Part shown: positions 16,755 to 24,422 of the stretch, in pieces
How the letters are laid out: every line of letters begins with the position of its first letter
How positions within the stretch are numbered: position 1 is the first letter of the stretch
Assembly (NCBI GenBank): GCA_017647025.1
Contig: JAGCLL010000031.1
Coordinates: 1-62,677, forward strand
DNA from: Alistipes sp.
GTDB lineage: Bacteria; Bacteroidota; Bacteroidia; Bacteroidales; Rikenellaceae
Reading direction: 5' to 3'
DNA: 62,677 nucleotides
Notes under the pieces: model-generated
Seen by the model: only the letters and a program-made list of their open reading frames with translations
Told to the model about the DNA's origin: nothing
Databases searched by the model: none
Position numbers and translations under genes: made by a program

Positions 16755-16874
16755 AAATCGTTCCGATGGACTCTTTTTGCACCTTACTTGCGGCGTAAAT
16801 GCTTACATAGGCCTACTATGCTGCGCTTTTCGCCACTGCATAATGTACAAAAATAGCCTCATCGCCTCCGATTT
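16755..16874 (+). repeat. Dispersed long-hairpin element, family 1, copy B
   Basis: This copy of about 120 bases lies between phoH and pepD, both minus strand. The ends are AAATCGTTC and CCGATTTT, with CGATG pairing CATCG. Below the tip GGCG pairs CGCC, and the tip is CATAG-GCCTA-CTATG. The conserved motifs CTCTTTTT, TGCTTA, CTGCGC and AAAAATAGCCTC are present. It has the same strand orientation as copies A and C but lies opposite to its neighbouring genes. Confidence 0.85.
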
Positions 16875-16890
16875 TATCTATTTGGAATGA

Positions 16891-16930
16891 TTTTTAGTTT
16901 TCTGCTTTCCGTTTTTCGTTATCTGTTTTG
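16891..16930. repeat. Short word repeat overlapping the phoH 3' end
   Basis: TTTTCTGCTTTCCGTTTTTC and the following CGTTATCTGTTTTG are near-copies of the TTTCCG word. The repeat spans the phoH stop codon, so it encodes the basic PhoH tail. Confidence 0.6.
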
Positions 16931-17874
16931 TCGAACGCCTCGACAATATGCTTTACCAATTCGTGGCGGACAATATCGCCCTTGTTGAACTCTACAAAAC
17001 CGATGCCCTTGATACCCTTTACGGTGTTCATTGCACGCACCAAGCCACTATCGCTTTTGTGTGGTAAATCTACCTGCGTAACATCGCCCGTAACGATGAA
17101 CTTGGCGTTTCGGCCCATACGGGTGAGGAACATCTTTATCTGCGAGAGGGTGGTGTTCTGTGCCTCGTCGAGAATCACGAAGGCGTTGTCCAAGGTGCGG
17201 CCACGCATATATGCCAACGGAGCAATCTGCACCGTGCCGTCCTCCATAAACTTCTGCAACTTTGCAGGAGGAATCATATCGTTCAGCGCATCGTAGAGTG
17301 GTTGCAAGTAGGGGTCTAACTTATCCTTCAAGTCGCCAGGCAGAAAACCCAACTTCTCGCCCGCCTCGACTGCTGGGCGTGTCAAAATTACTCGGCGCAC
17401 CTGCTTATCACGCAAGGCTCGAACAGCCAAAGCGATAGCGGTATAGGTCTTGCCCGAACCCGCAGGGCCCGTAGCAAAGATTAGGTCGTTCTTGTCGTAC
17501 AAATCGACCAACTTGCGTTGGTTGTCGGTGCGAGCCTTGACAATTATGCCATTGTTGCCATAGACGATAACCTCCTTGTCGCTCTTGTGTGCCTGTTCGG
17601 CAGCCTCGGCAAAACCCACCGAGAACGACTGCTCGACCACCTCTTTCGAGATGTGTCCGTAGCGGTCGTAGTAGGCAATCAAGCCTGCCATCTGGCGCTC
17701 AAATCGCTCCACCTCGCCCTTTGTGCCGAGTACCTTCAATGAAGAACCTCGTGCCACAATTCTCAACTTGGGGTGCATCGCCACAATCTGTTGCAGGTAG
17801 CACTCCTTTGCTCCGTACAACTCACGAGTGTCAACATCCTCCAAAATTATCTCTTTTCCTGATGTTTCGGTCAT
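16894..17874 (-). CDS. PhoH-family ATPase
   Basis: This 326-residue cytoplasmic protein has the PhoH-like ATPase domain: GPAGSGKT (Walker A, about residues 136-143), LTRPAVEAGEKLGFLPGD, and the DEAQNTT Walker B, then TGDVTQVDLP. An N-terminal RNA-binding-like segment of about 100 residues precedes it. Family members are linked to RNA metabolism in YbeY-associated clusters, although ybeY is not next to it. The last residues (TDNEKRKAEN) are encoded by a TTTCCG word repeat that continues past the stop codon. It follows the outer-membrane barrel gene by 9 bases. Confidence 0.95.
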   Translation of the reverse strand: MTETSGKEIILEDVDTRELYGAKECYLQQIVAMHPKLRIVARGSSLKVLGTKGEVERFERQMAGLIAYYDRYGHISKEVVEQSFSVGFAEAAEQAHKSDKEVIVYGNNGIIVKARTDNQRKLVDLYDKNDLIFATGPAGSGKTYTAIALAVRALRDKQVRRVILTRPAVEAGEKLGFLPGDLKDKLDPYLQPLYDALNDMIPPAKLQKFMEDGTVQIAPLAYMRGRTLDNAFVILDEAQNTTLSQIKMFLTRMGRNAKFIVTGDVTQVDLPHKSDSGLVRAMNTVKGIKGIGFVEFNKGDIVRHELVKHIVEAFDKTDNEKRKAEN

Positions 17875-17883
17875 ATTAATAGT

Positions 17884-18609
17884 TTAGAAAACAAGTCCAA
17901 ATCGCAACTGTATGTTTCGGCTACGAGTGCGGAATTTTAGCGCTTCTGCCTGCTCGGTGCGATTGAGAGTCCAATAAAACTCATTTACGCTCTCTATATC
18001 CTTGAATTGATCTGCGTATCGTATATCAATAATAGTGTTTTTAGGCATCTTTATGCTTATACCTGCGGTGTAAGTTACAGTAGGGAATATCTTGCCGAGA
18101 GGCATCTGCTGAATTGAATTATCCTCGCTATTGGCAAGTTGATATGTCGGATTATCCATAACTGTAACCACTGGGCCAAAGTTCAGACGCACCATAGCAA
18201 TGCGGAATGATAGCAATATAGGAATTTGTACCAAGTTCGACTTTGCCTTGATTGTCGACTTTATCTCTCCACCCTTGAACTTCATTGTTGAGTAGGCGTA
18301 GACTATTTCGGGTTGAATACCAAAGGTCGTGCCGAGGTTGAGCCTAAACTGTAATGCTGCACCATACGACAAATTCATAGTTGCCTTTGGAGCAAAGTTG
18401 GCACTTACAGGTACCAACTCAAAAAAGTTGTATCGCATACCCACACCCAAACCAAATTCGGAAGAGACCTTCGATGAAGAACTCTTCATATAGTATTTTG
18501 TTTGCTGTGTCGCCGGTTGATTTGCGGCTGTATAGTTTTGAGCCCACGCCATTGCCGATAATGCCGTGAACAAAACTATCAAACCCCACTTTAATGCGCC
18601 ATATTTCAT
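17884..18609 (-). CDS. Outer-membrane beta-barrel protein (PorT-like)
   Basis: This 241-residue exported protein has a signal peptide ending in LSAMAWA and repeated amphipathic strands (GLGVGMRYNFFEL, GAALQFRLNLG, NIQLRFGLVF) with a terminal aromatic residue, as expected for an 8- to 10-stranded outer-membrane barrel. It resembles the PorT/OMP_b-brl_2 group of Bacteroidetes; PorT itself serves type IX secretion, but that specific role is not proven. It heads the transcript that continues into phoH, with a -7 box 34 bases upstream. Confidence 0.75.
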   Translation of the reverse strand: MKYGALKWGLIVLFTALSAMAWAQNYTAANQPATQQTKYYMKSSSSKVSSEFGLGVGMRYNFFELVPVSANFAPKATMNLSYGAALQFRLNLGTTFGIQPEIVYAYSTMKFKGGEIKSTIKAKSNLVQIPILLSFRIAMVRLNFGPVVTVMDNPTYQLANSEDNSIQQMPLGKIFPTVTYTAGISIKMPKNTIIDIRYADQFKDIESVNEFYWTLNRTEQAEALKFRTRSRNIQLRFGLVF

Positions 18610-18642
18610 ATCTTATCTCTTCGCTCTAAAAATATCAACTCC

Positions 18643-18650
18643 CAAAAATA
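18643..18650 (-). promoter_or_regulatory. Bacteroidetes -7 box (TATTTTTG) for the barrel-phoH transcript
   Basis: On the minus strand this reads TATTTTTG, 34 bases before the ATG at 18609. No -33 TTG is visible at the expected distance, so the call is tentative. Confidence 0.45.
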
Positions 18651-18724
18651 GTAATTATTTTTGAAATTGCCGACTATTATGGCAAAAATGTCAAAATTTT
18701 CGCACTAAATTTTTGTGTCTACGA

Positions 18725-18756
18725 TTTGTTTATTTGTGCCAATTTTACTACTTTTG
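18725..18756 (+). promoter_or_regulatory. Promoter of the YeiH-type gene (TTTG-N20-TACTTTTG)
   Basis: TTTG at 18725-18728 and TACTTTTG at 18749-18756 are separated by 20 bases, matching the Bacteroidetes consensus. The predicted start of transcription is just downstream of 18756, which excludes the upstream start codon of the open frame and supports 18780 as the translation start. Confidence 0.75.
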
Positions 18757-18779
18757 TTCCACTTAAAATCTTTGAAGTT

Positions 18780-19748
18780 ATGTTGCACCGATACAACAAG
18801 GTTATCTATGTGGGGCTATTGAGCCTCATTGCCGCAGCTCTTTTGTTGGATTACATTCCATCGCTAAAACCTTTCACTTCGTATGTAACGCCACCGGTGG
18901 TGTTGTTCCTTGGTCTTGCCTATGCGCTATTGTGCGGTCAAGCCTACCCAAAATTCAACAAAACAGCCTCAAAAAAGTTGCTTCAATATGCAGTTGTAGG
19001 CCTCGGTTTTGGTATGAATTTACATGAGGCGCTGGCCTCGGGTAAGGAGGGTATGACCTTCACGATTATCTCGGTTGTAGGTACAATGCTTTTGGGTATG
19101 CTACTCGGTTATAAGTTGCTGAAAATCAATAAAACAACAGCCTACCTTATCAGTTCGGGAACAGCCATCTGCGGAGGTAGTGCTATCGCTGCCGTAGGCC
19201 CCGTAGTCAAGGCGAAAGATAGCGAGATGTCGCTGGCTTTGGCAACGGTTTTTGTGCTGAACGCCATCGCACTTTTCCTCTTTCCAATTCTTGGTCGTCT
19301 GCTTGGTTTGAGTCAGCAAGAATTTGGCACTTGGGCGGCTATTGCCATCCACGATACAAGTTCGGTGGTAGGCGCAGGTGCGGCGTATGGCGAGGAGGCT
19401 CTCAAAGTGGCTACAACCATAAAACTCACTCGTGCGTTGTGGATTATTCCTCTAACACTTGTCACTTCGCTCATATTTAGAAGCGACAACAAGAAAATTT
19501 CTATACCTTGGTTTATCCTCTGTTTCGTGCTTGCAGTTGTGGCAAATACCTACCTTCTCGACTCTGTTCTAGAGGTTGGTAAATTCGTCTCGGGCATTGC
19601 TCGTAAGTTGTTGACTATTACGATGTTCTTTATCGGAGCGTCGCTCTCGAAGGAGACGCTCAAAGCAGTCGGAATAAAGCCGATGTTGCAGGGCATTCTC
19701 CTTTGGATCATCATTAGTGTAGGCACCCTGTTGTATATCATTTTTTAG
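18780..19748 (+). CDS. YeiH-family putative sulfate exporter
   Basis: This 322-residue inner-membrane protein has about 9-10 hydrophobic helices and belongs to the YeiH/conserved hypothetical 698 family. Family signatures are GLGFGMNL, ISSGTAICGGSAIAAVGPV and IAIHDTSSVVGAGAAYG. E. coli YeiH is annotated as a putative sulfate exporter, but the substrate is not established. The frame is open from 18726, but the promoter lies inside that extension, so I start at the ATG at 18780 (MLHRYNKVIYVG). A weak inverted repeat follows its stop. Confidence 0.88.
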   Translation: MLHRYNKVIYVGLLSLIAAALLLDYIPSLKPFTSYVTPPVVLFLGLAYALLCGQAYPKFNKTASKKLLQYAVVGLGFGMNLHEALASGKEGMTFTIISVVGTMLLGMLLGYKLLKINKTTAYLISSGTAICGGSAIAAVGPVVKAKDSEMSLALATVFVLNAIALFLFPILGRLLGLSQQEFGTWAAIAIHDTSSVVGAGAAYGEEALKVATTIKLTRALWIIPLTLVTSLIFRSDNKKISIPWFILCFVLAVVANTYLLDSVLEVGKFVSGIARKLLTITMFFIGASLSKETLKAVGIKPMLQGILLWIIISVGTLLYIIF

Positions 19749-19798
19749 CCGATATAAAAATATCATCTTGCAGATGATGTTTTCTCGCTAAAAATTAG

Positions 19799-19806
19799 TA
19801 CCTTTG
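19799..19806 (+). promoter_or_regulatory. Bacteroidetes -7 box (TACCTTTG) of der
   Basis: TACCTTTG lies 20 bases before the der start codon and fits TAnnTTTG exactly. A clear -33 TTG at 19-21 bases is not seen. Confidence 0.6.
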
Positions 19807-19826
19807 CGCCCGAAATACGCATAAAT

Positions 19827-21131
19827 ATGAGTTTAGTAGCAATAGTAGGACGCCCAAATGTGGGTAAAAGTACGCTTTTCAATCGTCTTGTGGGTAATCG
19901 TCAGGCGATAGTAGATTCGACCGCAGGTACAACCCGTGACCGACACTATGGCAAGACCGATTGGAATGGTCGTGAGTTTTCGATTATCGATACGGGTGGT
20001 TACTCGGTCAATAGCGACGATATTTTCGAGGATGAGATTCGTAAGCAGGTGTTGCTCGCTATTGAGGAGGCTGATGTTATCCTCTTTATGGTTGAGGTTG
20101 GCACAGGCGTTACCGACTTGGATATGATGATGGCTGAGGTGTTGCGTCGTGCAAAGAAGCGCACTATTTTGGTCTGCAACAAGGTCGATAACTACGATTT
20201 GATATACTCGTCCAACGACTTCTACTCGCTGGGTCTTGGCGATCCATTCTGCATCTCTTCGATGTCGGGTAGTGGTACGGGCGATTTGATGGATGAGATT
20301 TTGAAGCACCTCCCAGAGGATTGCTCGGCAGAGGAACTCGATGATCTTCCACGCATCACCATCGTAGGTCGTCCTAATGTTGGTAAGTCGTCGCTCACAA
20401 ATGCGTTGCTCGGCACAGACCGCAATATCGTAACCAACATTGCAGGTACAACCCGTGACTCTATCCACACTCGCTACAACAAGTTCGGTATGGACTTCTA
20501 CCTCGTAGATACCGCAGGTATGCGCAAGAAGGGCAAGACGATGGAGGACTTGGAGTTCTACTCGGTAATGCGCTCTATCCGTGCTATCGAGGCGTCTGAT
20601 GTGTGTATCCTTATGCTCGATGCGCAGCAGGGCTTGGAATCGCAGGATTTGAATATCCACAACCTTATAGTCCGTAACCGCAAGGGTTGTGTTATCGTTG
20701 TGAACAAGTGGGACTTGATTGAGAAGGGTAACAATACAATGAAGGAGTGGAAAGAGGCGTTGGAGAAGCGTTTGGCTCCGTTCAACGATATTCCGATTAT
20801 CTTCACTTCGGCTCTCAACAAGCAGCGCATCCTCGATGTGTTGCAGACTGCAATTCGTGTCTATGAGTCACGCTCTCGTCGCATTCCTACATCGGAGTTT
20901 AACGACTATATGCTCCCGATTATCGAGGAGACACCGCCACCTTCAACCAAGGGTAAGTATATCCGTATCAAGTATGCGATGCAGTTGCCTACGCCTACTC
21001 CGCAGTTTGTATTCTTCTGCAACTTGCCGCAGTATATTCGTGAGAACTACCGTCGCTTCTTGGAGAATCATTTGCGCGAACATTGGGACTTTTCTGGTGT
21101 ACCTATCCAGATATACTTCCGCCAAAAGTAA
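19827..21131 (+). CDS. der: Der (EngA), double-domain ribosome assembly GTPase
   Basis: Der is an essential GTPase for 50S ribosomal subunit maturation. Two tandem GTPase domains are visible: GRPNVGKS at residues 8-15 with DTGG and CNKVDN, and a second GRPNVGKS near residues 181-188 with [10 protein letters not shown] and [12 protein letters not shown]-terminal KH-like domain (about residues 345-434) ends in [13 protein letters not shown]. The length of 434 residues is normal. It is followed immediately by a family 1 hairpin element, and the next gene converges on it. Confidence 0.98.
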   Translation: MSLVAIVGRPNVGKSTLFNRLVGNRQAIVDSTAGTTRDRHYGKTDWNGREFSIIDTGGYSVNSDDIFEDEIRKQVLLAIEEADVILFMVEVGTGVTDLDMMMAEVLRRAKKRTILVCNKVDNYDLIYSSNDFYSLGLGDPFCISSMSGSGTGDLMDEILKHLPEDCSAEELDDLPRITIVGRPNVGKSSLTNALLGTDRNIVTNIAGTTRDSIHTRYNKFGMDFYLVDTAGMRKKGKTMEDLEFYSVMRSIRAIEASDVCILMLDAQQGLESQDLNIHNLIVRNRKGCVIVVNKWDLIEKGNNTMKEWKEALEKRLAPFNDIPIIFTSALNKQRILDVLQTAIRVYESRSRRIPTSEFNDYMLPIIEETPPPSTKGKYIRIKYAMQLPTPTPQFVFFCNLPQYIRENYRRFLENHLREHWDFSGVPIQIYFRQK

Positions 21132-21252
21132 AAATCGTTCTGAGTGGCTCTTTTTAAGCTGCTCTTCGGAAGCCGAGTTGCTCACATAGGTTTACTATGC
21201 TGCGCGCTCGGCTCCTTGTTTATCTTAAAAATAGCTCACTCATTTACGATTT
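21132..21252 (+). repeat. Dispersed long-hairpin element, family 1, copy C
   Basis: This copy of about 121 bases starts at the der stop codon. The outer arms are AAATCGTTC and TTTACGATTT, GAGTG pairs CACTC, TTTTTAAG pairs CTTAAAAA, AGCCGAG pairs CTCGGCT, and the tip is CATAG-GTTTA-CTATG. The following 21253-21385 stretch holds a T6G7 homopolymer junction at about 21298-21307 and no gene or other signal that I can see. Confidence 0.88.
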
Positions 21253-21385
21253 TTTTCAGTTTTGTAAAGCGTTGCAACTACCTCCTTAAAAGCGATTTTT
21301 TGGGGGGGTCAGTCTGCAATCATCTGCTTAAAATCCAATTTTATGAGGTGTTGATGGTTTTTGCTTCTAATTTTATAAACAAATA

Positions 21386-21414
21386 AAGCGGGATAGCACT
21401 TGGCTGTCCCGCTT
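21386..21414 (-). terminator. Intrinsic terminator of deoD
   Basis: AAGCGGGATAG and CTGTCCCGCTT form an 11-bp stem with one G-T wobble and a 7-base loop. On the minus strand it is followed by TTTATTTGTTTATA, a T-rich tail suited to ending the galM-deoD transcript. Confidence 0.8.
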
Positions 21415-21441
21415 CGATTTTGATATAATACAATAATCTAA

Positions 21442-22146
21442 TTAGATAATCTCAAAAGCAATCTCCATCATATCGGTAAAGGTCTTTTCACGCTGTTCGG
21501 CGGTGGTGTCTTCGTGTGTCACCAGCGAGTCCGACACAGTACAGATACAAAGCGCCTCATTACCGCTGCGTGCAGCATTCATATAGAGTGCCGAAGCCTC
21601 CATTTCGACTGCCAACACTCCCATCTTCTGCCACTTCTTCCACGCCTCAGGGTTGTCGTTGTAGAAGATCTCCGATGCAAGGATGTTTCCCACAGCATAT
21701 TTAACACCCATAGCCTTCGCCTTATCGACTGCTGCACGCAACAACTCAAATGTCGCAATTGGCGCAAATGTGCCTGGAAGGTTGTATTGCGCTGCGTAGT
21801 TCGAGTTGTCGCAAGCACCCTGGGCAATGATGATGTCGCCAATGTGCAAATCTGGCTGATAAGCACCGCACGAGCCTGTGCGAATAATGCGCTTTACACC
21901 ATAGAAATTATATAACTCGAAGGTGTAGATGCTGATCGACGAAATACCCATTCCGTGTCCCATCACCGAAACTTCCTTGCCTTTGTAAGTGCCAGTATAG
22001 CAATACATTCCACGCACCTCATTTACCAAACGAGGGTTTTCGAGATAACGCTCTGCCATAAATTTGGCTCGTAGCGGGTCACCTGCCATAATGACACGCT
22101 CGGCAATCTCTCCATACTTTGCTCCGATATGTGCAGTAGGTGTCAT
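21442..22146 (-). CDS. deoD: DeoD, purine-nucleoside phosphorylase
   Basis: This 234-residue hexameric-type phosphorylase splits purine (deoxy)nucleosides with phosphate for salvage. Motifs are HIGAKYGEIAERVIMAGDPLRAK (phosphate and nucleoside site; the window shows it at residues 6-28), GHGMGISSISIY, RTGSCGAY and VEMEASALY, followed by VSDSLVTHE with the catalytic aspartate. The length is typical of the DeoD rather than the trimeric PNP family. It is 10 bases downstream of galM and is followed by a terminator, so the pair forms an operon. Confidence 0.97.
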   Translation of the reverse strand: MTPTAHIGAKYGEIAERVIMAGDPLRAKFMAERYLENPRLVNEVRGMYCYTGTYKGKEVSVMGHGMGISSISIYTFELYNFYGVKRIIRTGSCGAYQPDLHIGDIIIAQGACDNSNYAAQYNLPGTFAPIATFELLRAAVDKAKAMGVKYAVGNILASEIFYNDNPEAWKKWQKMGVLAVEMEASALYMNAARSGNEALCICTVSDSLVTHEDTTAEQREKTFTDMMEIAFEII

Positions 22147-22156
22147 CTTACCTTAA

Positions 22157-23278
22157 TTATTTAGTGTAAAACTTGTAGGTGCAAGTGTGAGTATAGGTAT
22201 CACCTGGGTTGAGTTCTACGCTTGGGAATGATGATTGATTTGGCGCATCTGGGTAACGCTGTGTTTCGAGTGCGATAGCACCACGATAAGCGATTGGCTT
22301 GCCAAACTTATTGTTGTATGAGCCATCAAAGAAGTTGCCACAGTAGAACTGCAATGCTATCTGGTCGGTGTAAACCTCCATACCACGACCGCTCTTTGGC
22401 GAGTAGACATCTGCAACCTTCTGAATTGTACCATCGTCCTCACGGTCGATTACCCAGTTGTGGTCGTAGCCTGCACCTGCTGCAAGTTGAGGGTGTACCT
22501 CATTTACACGCTCGCCAATAGCGTGCGGAGCATTGAAGTCGAATGGAGTATCCTTCACGCACATAAGTTCTCCTGTTGGGATAAGGAACTCGTTTACAGG
22601 GGTAATAGCCTTGCTGTTGATTGTCAAGATGTGATCGAGAATTGTACCCTCGCCATCGCCTTCGAGGTTGAAGAATGAGTGGTGTGAGATGTTGAATACA
22701 GTCTTTGCATCGGTTGTAGCCGAGTAGAGAACTGTGAACTCGTTATCCTTGGTCAAACGGTAGGTCATCTCGATTGTACGATTTGCTGGGAAACCGTCCT
22801 GTCCGTCTGGAAGGGTGGTTACGAATACAATCTCACTCTCGGTACACGACTTAACATCCCAAACGATGCGGTCTACACCAAGAAGGCCTCCGTGGAGAGT
22901 CTGTCCGTTGTTGTTCTGCGGAAGGGTGTAAGTCTTGCCGTCAAGCACAAATTTTCCGTTTGCAATACGATTTGCGACAGGACCTACTACTGCACCGAGG
23001 AAGCGCTCGCCAGTGTTGTTGATGTAGCGGTCGATATTCTCGTAACCAATCTCTACATCAGCATAGTTGCCGTTGCGGTCAGGTGCCCAAAGAGATACAA
23101 CACGGGCTCCATAGTTGGTAACCTGCATTACGAGGTCGCCACCACGAAGGGTGTAGAGCGAAACATCCTTACCGTCAACGGTAGTCTCGAAGTTCGATTT
23201 GTCGAGCAATGCGATTTTGTCGGCGTTGCTTGTGCACGAAAAGGCAAAAATTGCCATTAAAAGAGTTGCTAAAATCAT
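22157..23278 (-). CDS. galM: Aldose 1-epimerase, lipoprotein form
   Basis: This 373-residue enzyme interconverts alpha and beta aldose anomers. Active-site motifs are VGPVANRIANGKF, LHGG, the catalytic histidine in NISHHSFFNLEG and the catalytic glutamate in FPSVELNPGDTY. The N-terminus MILATLLMAIFAFSC is hydrophobic with a lipobox-like cysteine at residue 15 but lacks the usual positive residues; an in-frame stop just upstream rules out a longer ATG start. It is therefore probably exported and lipid-anchored, which is common for Bacteroidetes GalM. A promoter with good spacing lies upstream. Confidence 0.92.
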   Translation of the reverse strand: MILATLLMAIFAFSCTSNADKIALLDKSNFETTVDGKDVSLYTLRGGDLVMQVTNYGARVVSLWAPDRNGNYADVEIGYENIDRYINNTGERFLGAVVGPVANRIANGKFVLDGKTYTLPQNNNGQTLHGGLLGVDRIVWDVKSCTESEIVFVTTLPDGQDGFPANRTIEMTYRLTKDNEFTVLYSATTDAKTVFNISHHSFFNLEGDGEGTILDHILTINSKAITPVNEFLIPTGELMCVKDTPFDFNAPHAIGERVNEVHPQLAAGAGYDHNWVIDREDDGTIQKVADVYSPKSGRGMEVYTDQIALQFYCGNFFDGSYNNKFGKPIAYRGAIALETQRYPDAPNQSSFPSVELNPGDTYTHTCTYKFYTK

Positions 23279-23311
23279 AATTGTAATAGTTAATTGTTAG
23301 TTTTGTTTCTA

Positions 23312-23342
23312 CAAAGGTATTAAAAAAGGTGAAATTGTGCAA
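23312..23342 (-). promoter_or_regulatory. Promoter of galM-deoD (TTG-N20-TACCTTTG)
   Basis: On the minus strand TTG (complement of 23340-23342) and TACCTTTG (complement of 23312-23319) are 20 bases apart, a full match to the Bacteroidetes pattern. The ATG is 34 bases downstream of the -7 box. Confidence 0.78.
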
Positions 23343-23361
23343 TAGTTTCGCTTAAAATTAC

Positions 23362-23369
23362 TATCTTCG
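23362..23369 (+). promoter_or_regulatory. Possible -7 box of ung (TATCTTCG)
   Basis: TATCTTCG differs by one base from TAnnTTTG and lies 29 bases before the ung ATG. There is no well-spaced -33 element, so this is tentative. Confidence 0.4.
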
Positions 23370-23397
23370 CTCTCAGAAATTTCAAAATTTACGCAAA

Positions 23398-24060
23398 ATG
23401 AATGTTCGTATAGCCGAGGATTGGAAGGCGCTATTACAGGAGGAGTTTGATAAACCATATTTTGCAGAGTTGGTCGATTTTGTTAAGTCGGAGTATGCCT
23501 CTCAGCAGGTCTTTCCTGCGGCAAAAAACATCTTCCGAGCCTTCGATAAATGTCCTCTCGAAAATCTCAAAGTCGTAATCATTGGTCAAGACCCATATCA
23601 CGGTGATGGTCAGGCAAATGGCTTGTGTTTTTCGGTTGATGATGGAGTCGATTTTCCGCCGTCGTTACGCAACATTTTTAAGGAGGTTTCCGAGGATACT
23701 GGCAAACCCATTCCTATGAGTGGAAATCTCGACCGATGGGCAGAGCAAGGCGTGTTGATGCTGAATGCAGTTTTGACTGTTCGAGCCCACGAAGCGGCCT
23801 CCCATTCGGGACGAGGTTGGGAGCGTTTTACAGATGCTGTTGTGCGTCTAATTGCTGAGAAGAAAGAGGGCGTAGTCTATATGCTGTGGGGTAGTTATGC
23901 CCAAAAGAAAGGCGCTATGGTCGATGCTTCACGAAATTTGGTATTGAAGGCGGTTCATCCATCTCCACTCTCTGTTTACAGAGGATTTTTTGGCTCTCGT
24001 CATTTCTCCAAAGCAAATGCCTATCTTGCTGCTAATGGGAAAGTTGCAATAGAGTGGTAA
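23398..24060 (+). CDS. ung: Uracil-DNA glycosylase
   Basis: Ung removes uracil from DNA to start base-excision repair. The family 1 motif GQDPYHGDGQANG sits at about residues 63-75 with the catalytic aspartate, and the C-terminal HPSPLSVYRGFFG loop inserts into DNA. LNAVLTVRAHEAASH and MLWGSYAQKKG are also present. The length of 220 residues is normal. It is transcribed alone, between a divergent galM operon and the surface locus. Confidence 0.97.
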   Translation: MNVRIAEDWKALLQEEFDKPYFAELVDFVKSEYASQQVFPAAKNIFRAFDKCPLENLKVVIIGQDPYHGDGQANGLCFSVDDGVDFPPSLRNIFKEVSEDTGKPIPMSGNLDRWAEQGVLMLNAVLTVRAHEAASHSGRGWERFTDAVVRLIAEKKEGVVYMLWGSYAQKKGAMVDASRNLVLKAVHPSPLSVYRGFFGSRHFSKANAYLAANGKVAIEW

Positions 24061-24111
24061 ATTTGTTTGTGAATAAATAACGAAAAAGCGCATAAAAAGT
24101 TGTAAAAAAAG

Positions 24112-24142
24112 TTGCTGTTGATGAAATAAATTTGTAATTTTG
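24112..24142 (+). promoter_or_regulatory. Promoter of the surface locus leader (TTG-N20-TAATTTTG)
   Basis: TTG at 24112-24114 and TAATTTTG at 24135-24142 are spaced by 20 bases. The next gene starts 280 bases downstream, so this promoter produces an unusually long leader. Confidence 0.72.
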
Positions 24143-24147
24143 CAAAA

Positions 24148-24306
24148 CCAATTGAAACCTAAAATCATCGCAGAGGGGGACGCTTCTTTGAGATGAAGAA
24201 CTTAAAACTATGAAAATGTGCTAATTATGAGGGCTTATAACCACTTATAGGTCCAGATTTAAGGAGATTATCGCCTCGTAAATGTACGGAGCGAATCTCT
24301 TTTTTG
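24148..24306 (+). ncRNA. Candidate leader RNA or small RNA ahead of the surface locus
   Basis: Between a well-formed promoter and the first gene lies about 160 bases with no open frame, ending in an intrinsic terminator. Small inverted pieces are visible (CTTC ... GAAG near 24185-24202; CTTATAACCACTTATAG near 24232-24248). I do not recognise a known riboswitch. It may be an attenuated leader or a separate small RNA. The remaining 24307-24422 stretch contains GTGCGTGCGT and A-rich sequence but no other clear signal. Confidence 0.5.
24261..24306 (+). terminator. Intrinsic terminator inside the surface-locus leader
   Basis: AAGGAGAT pairs with ATCTCTTT, TCGC with GCGA after a 2-base bulge, and CGTA with TACG around an AATG loop. 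A T-tract (TTTTTT, then GTCTTTTTG) follows. It lies 117 bases before the first start codon, so read-through must occur for the locus to be expressed. Confidence 0.75.
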
Positions 24307-24422
24307 TCTTTTTGCGTGCGTGCGTAGCGTATGTGTATTAGGCGAAGGACTTTTGAGAGAAGCAAACACAAAACACAAAACAAAATAATTTTTAACAAAC
24401 AATTTCAAAAAAACTAACTAGC

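Noticed and set aside
19762..19778. ATCATC-TTGCA-GATGAT inverted repeat as terminator of the YeiH-type gene
   Set aside because: The stem is only 6 bp and AT-rich, and the T-tract is short, so I did not list it as a terminator.
16894..21252. Insertion sequence associated with the hairpin elements
   Set aside because: No transposase frame lies next to any copy; at most they are non-autonomous.
24148..24306. Known riboswitch in the surface-locus leader
   Set aside because: No motif that I recognise from TPP, cobalamin, SAM, FMN or similar classes is visible; it is kept only as an uncharacterised candidate.
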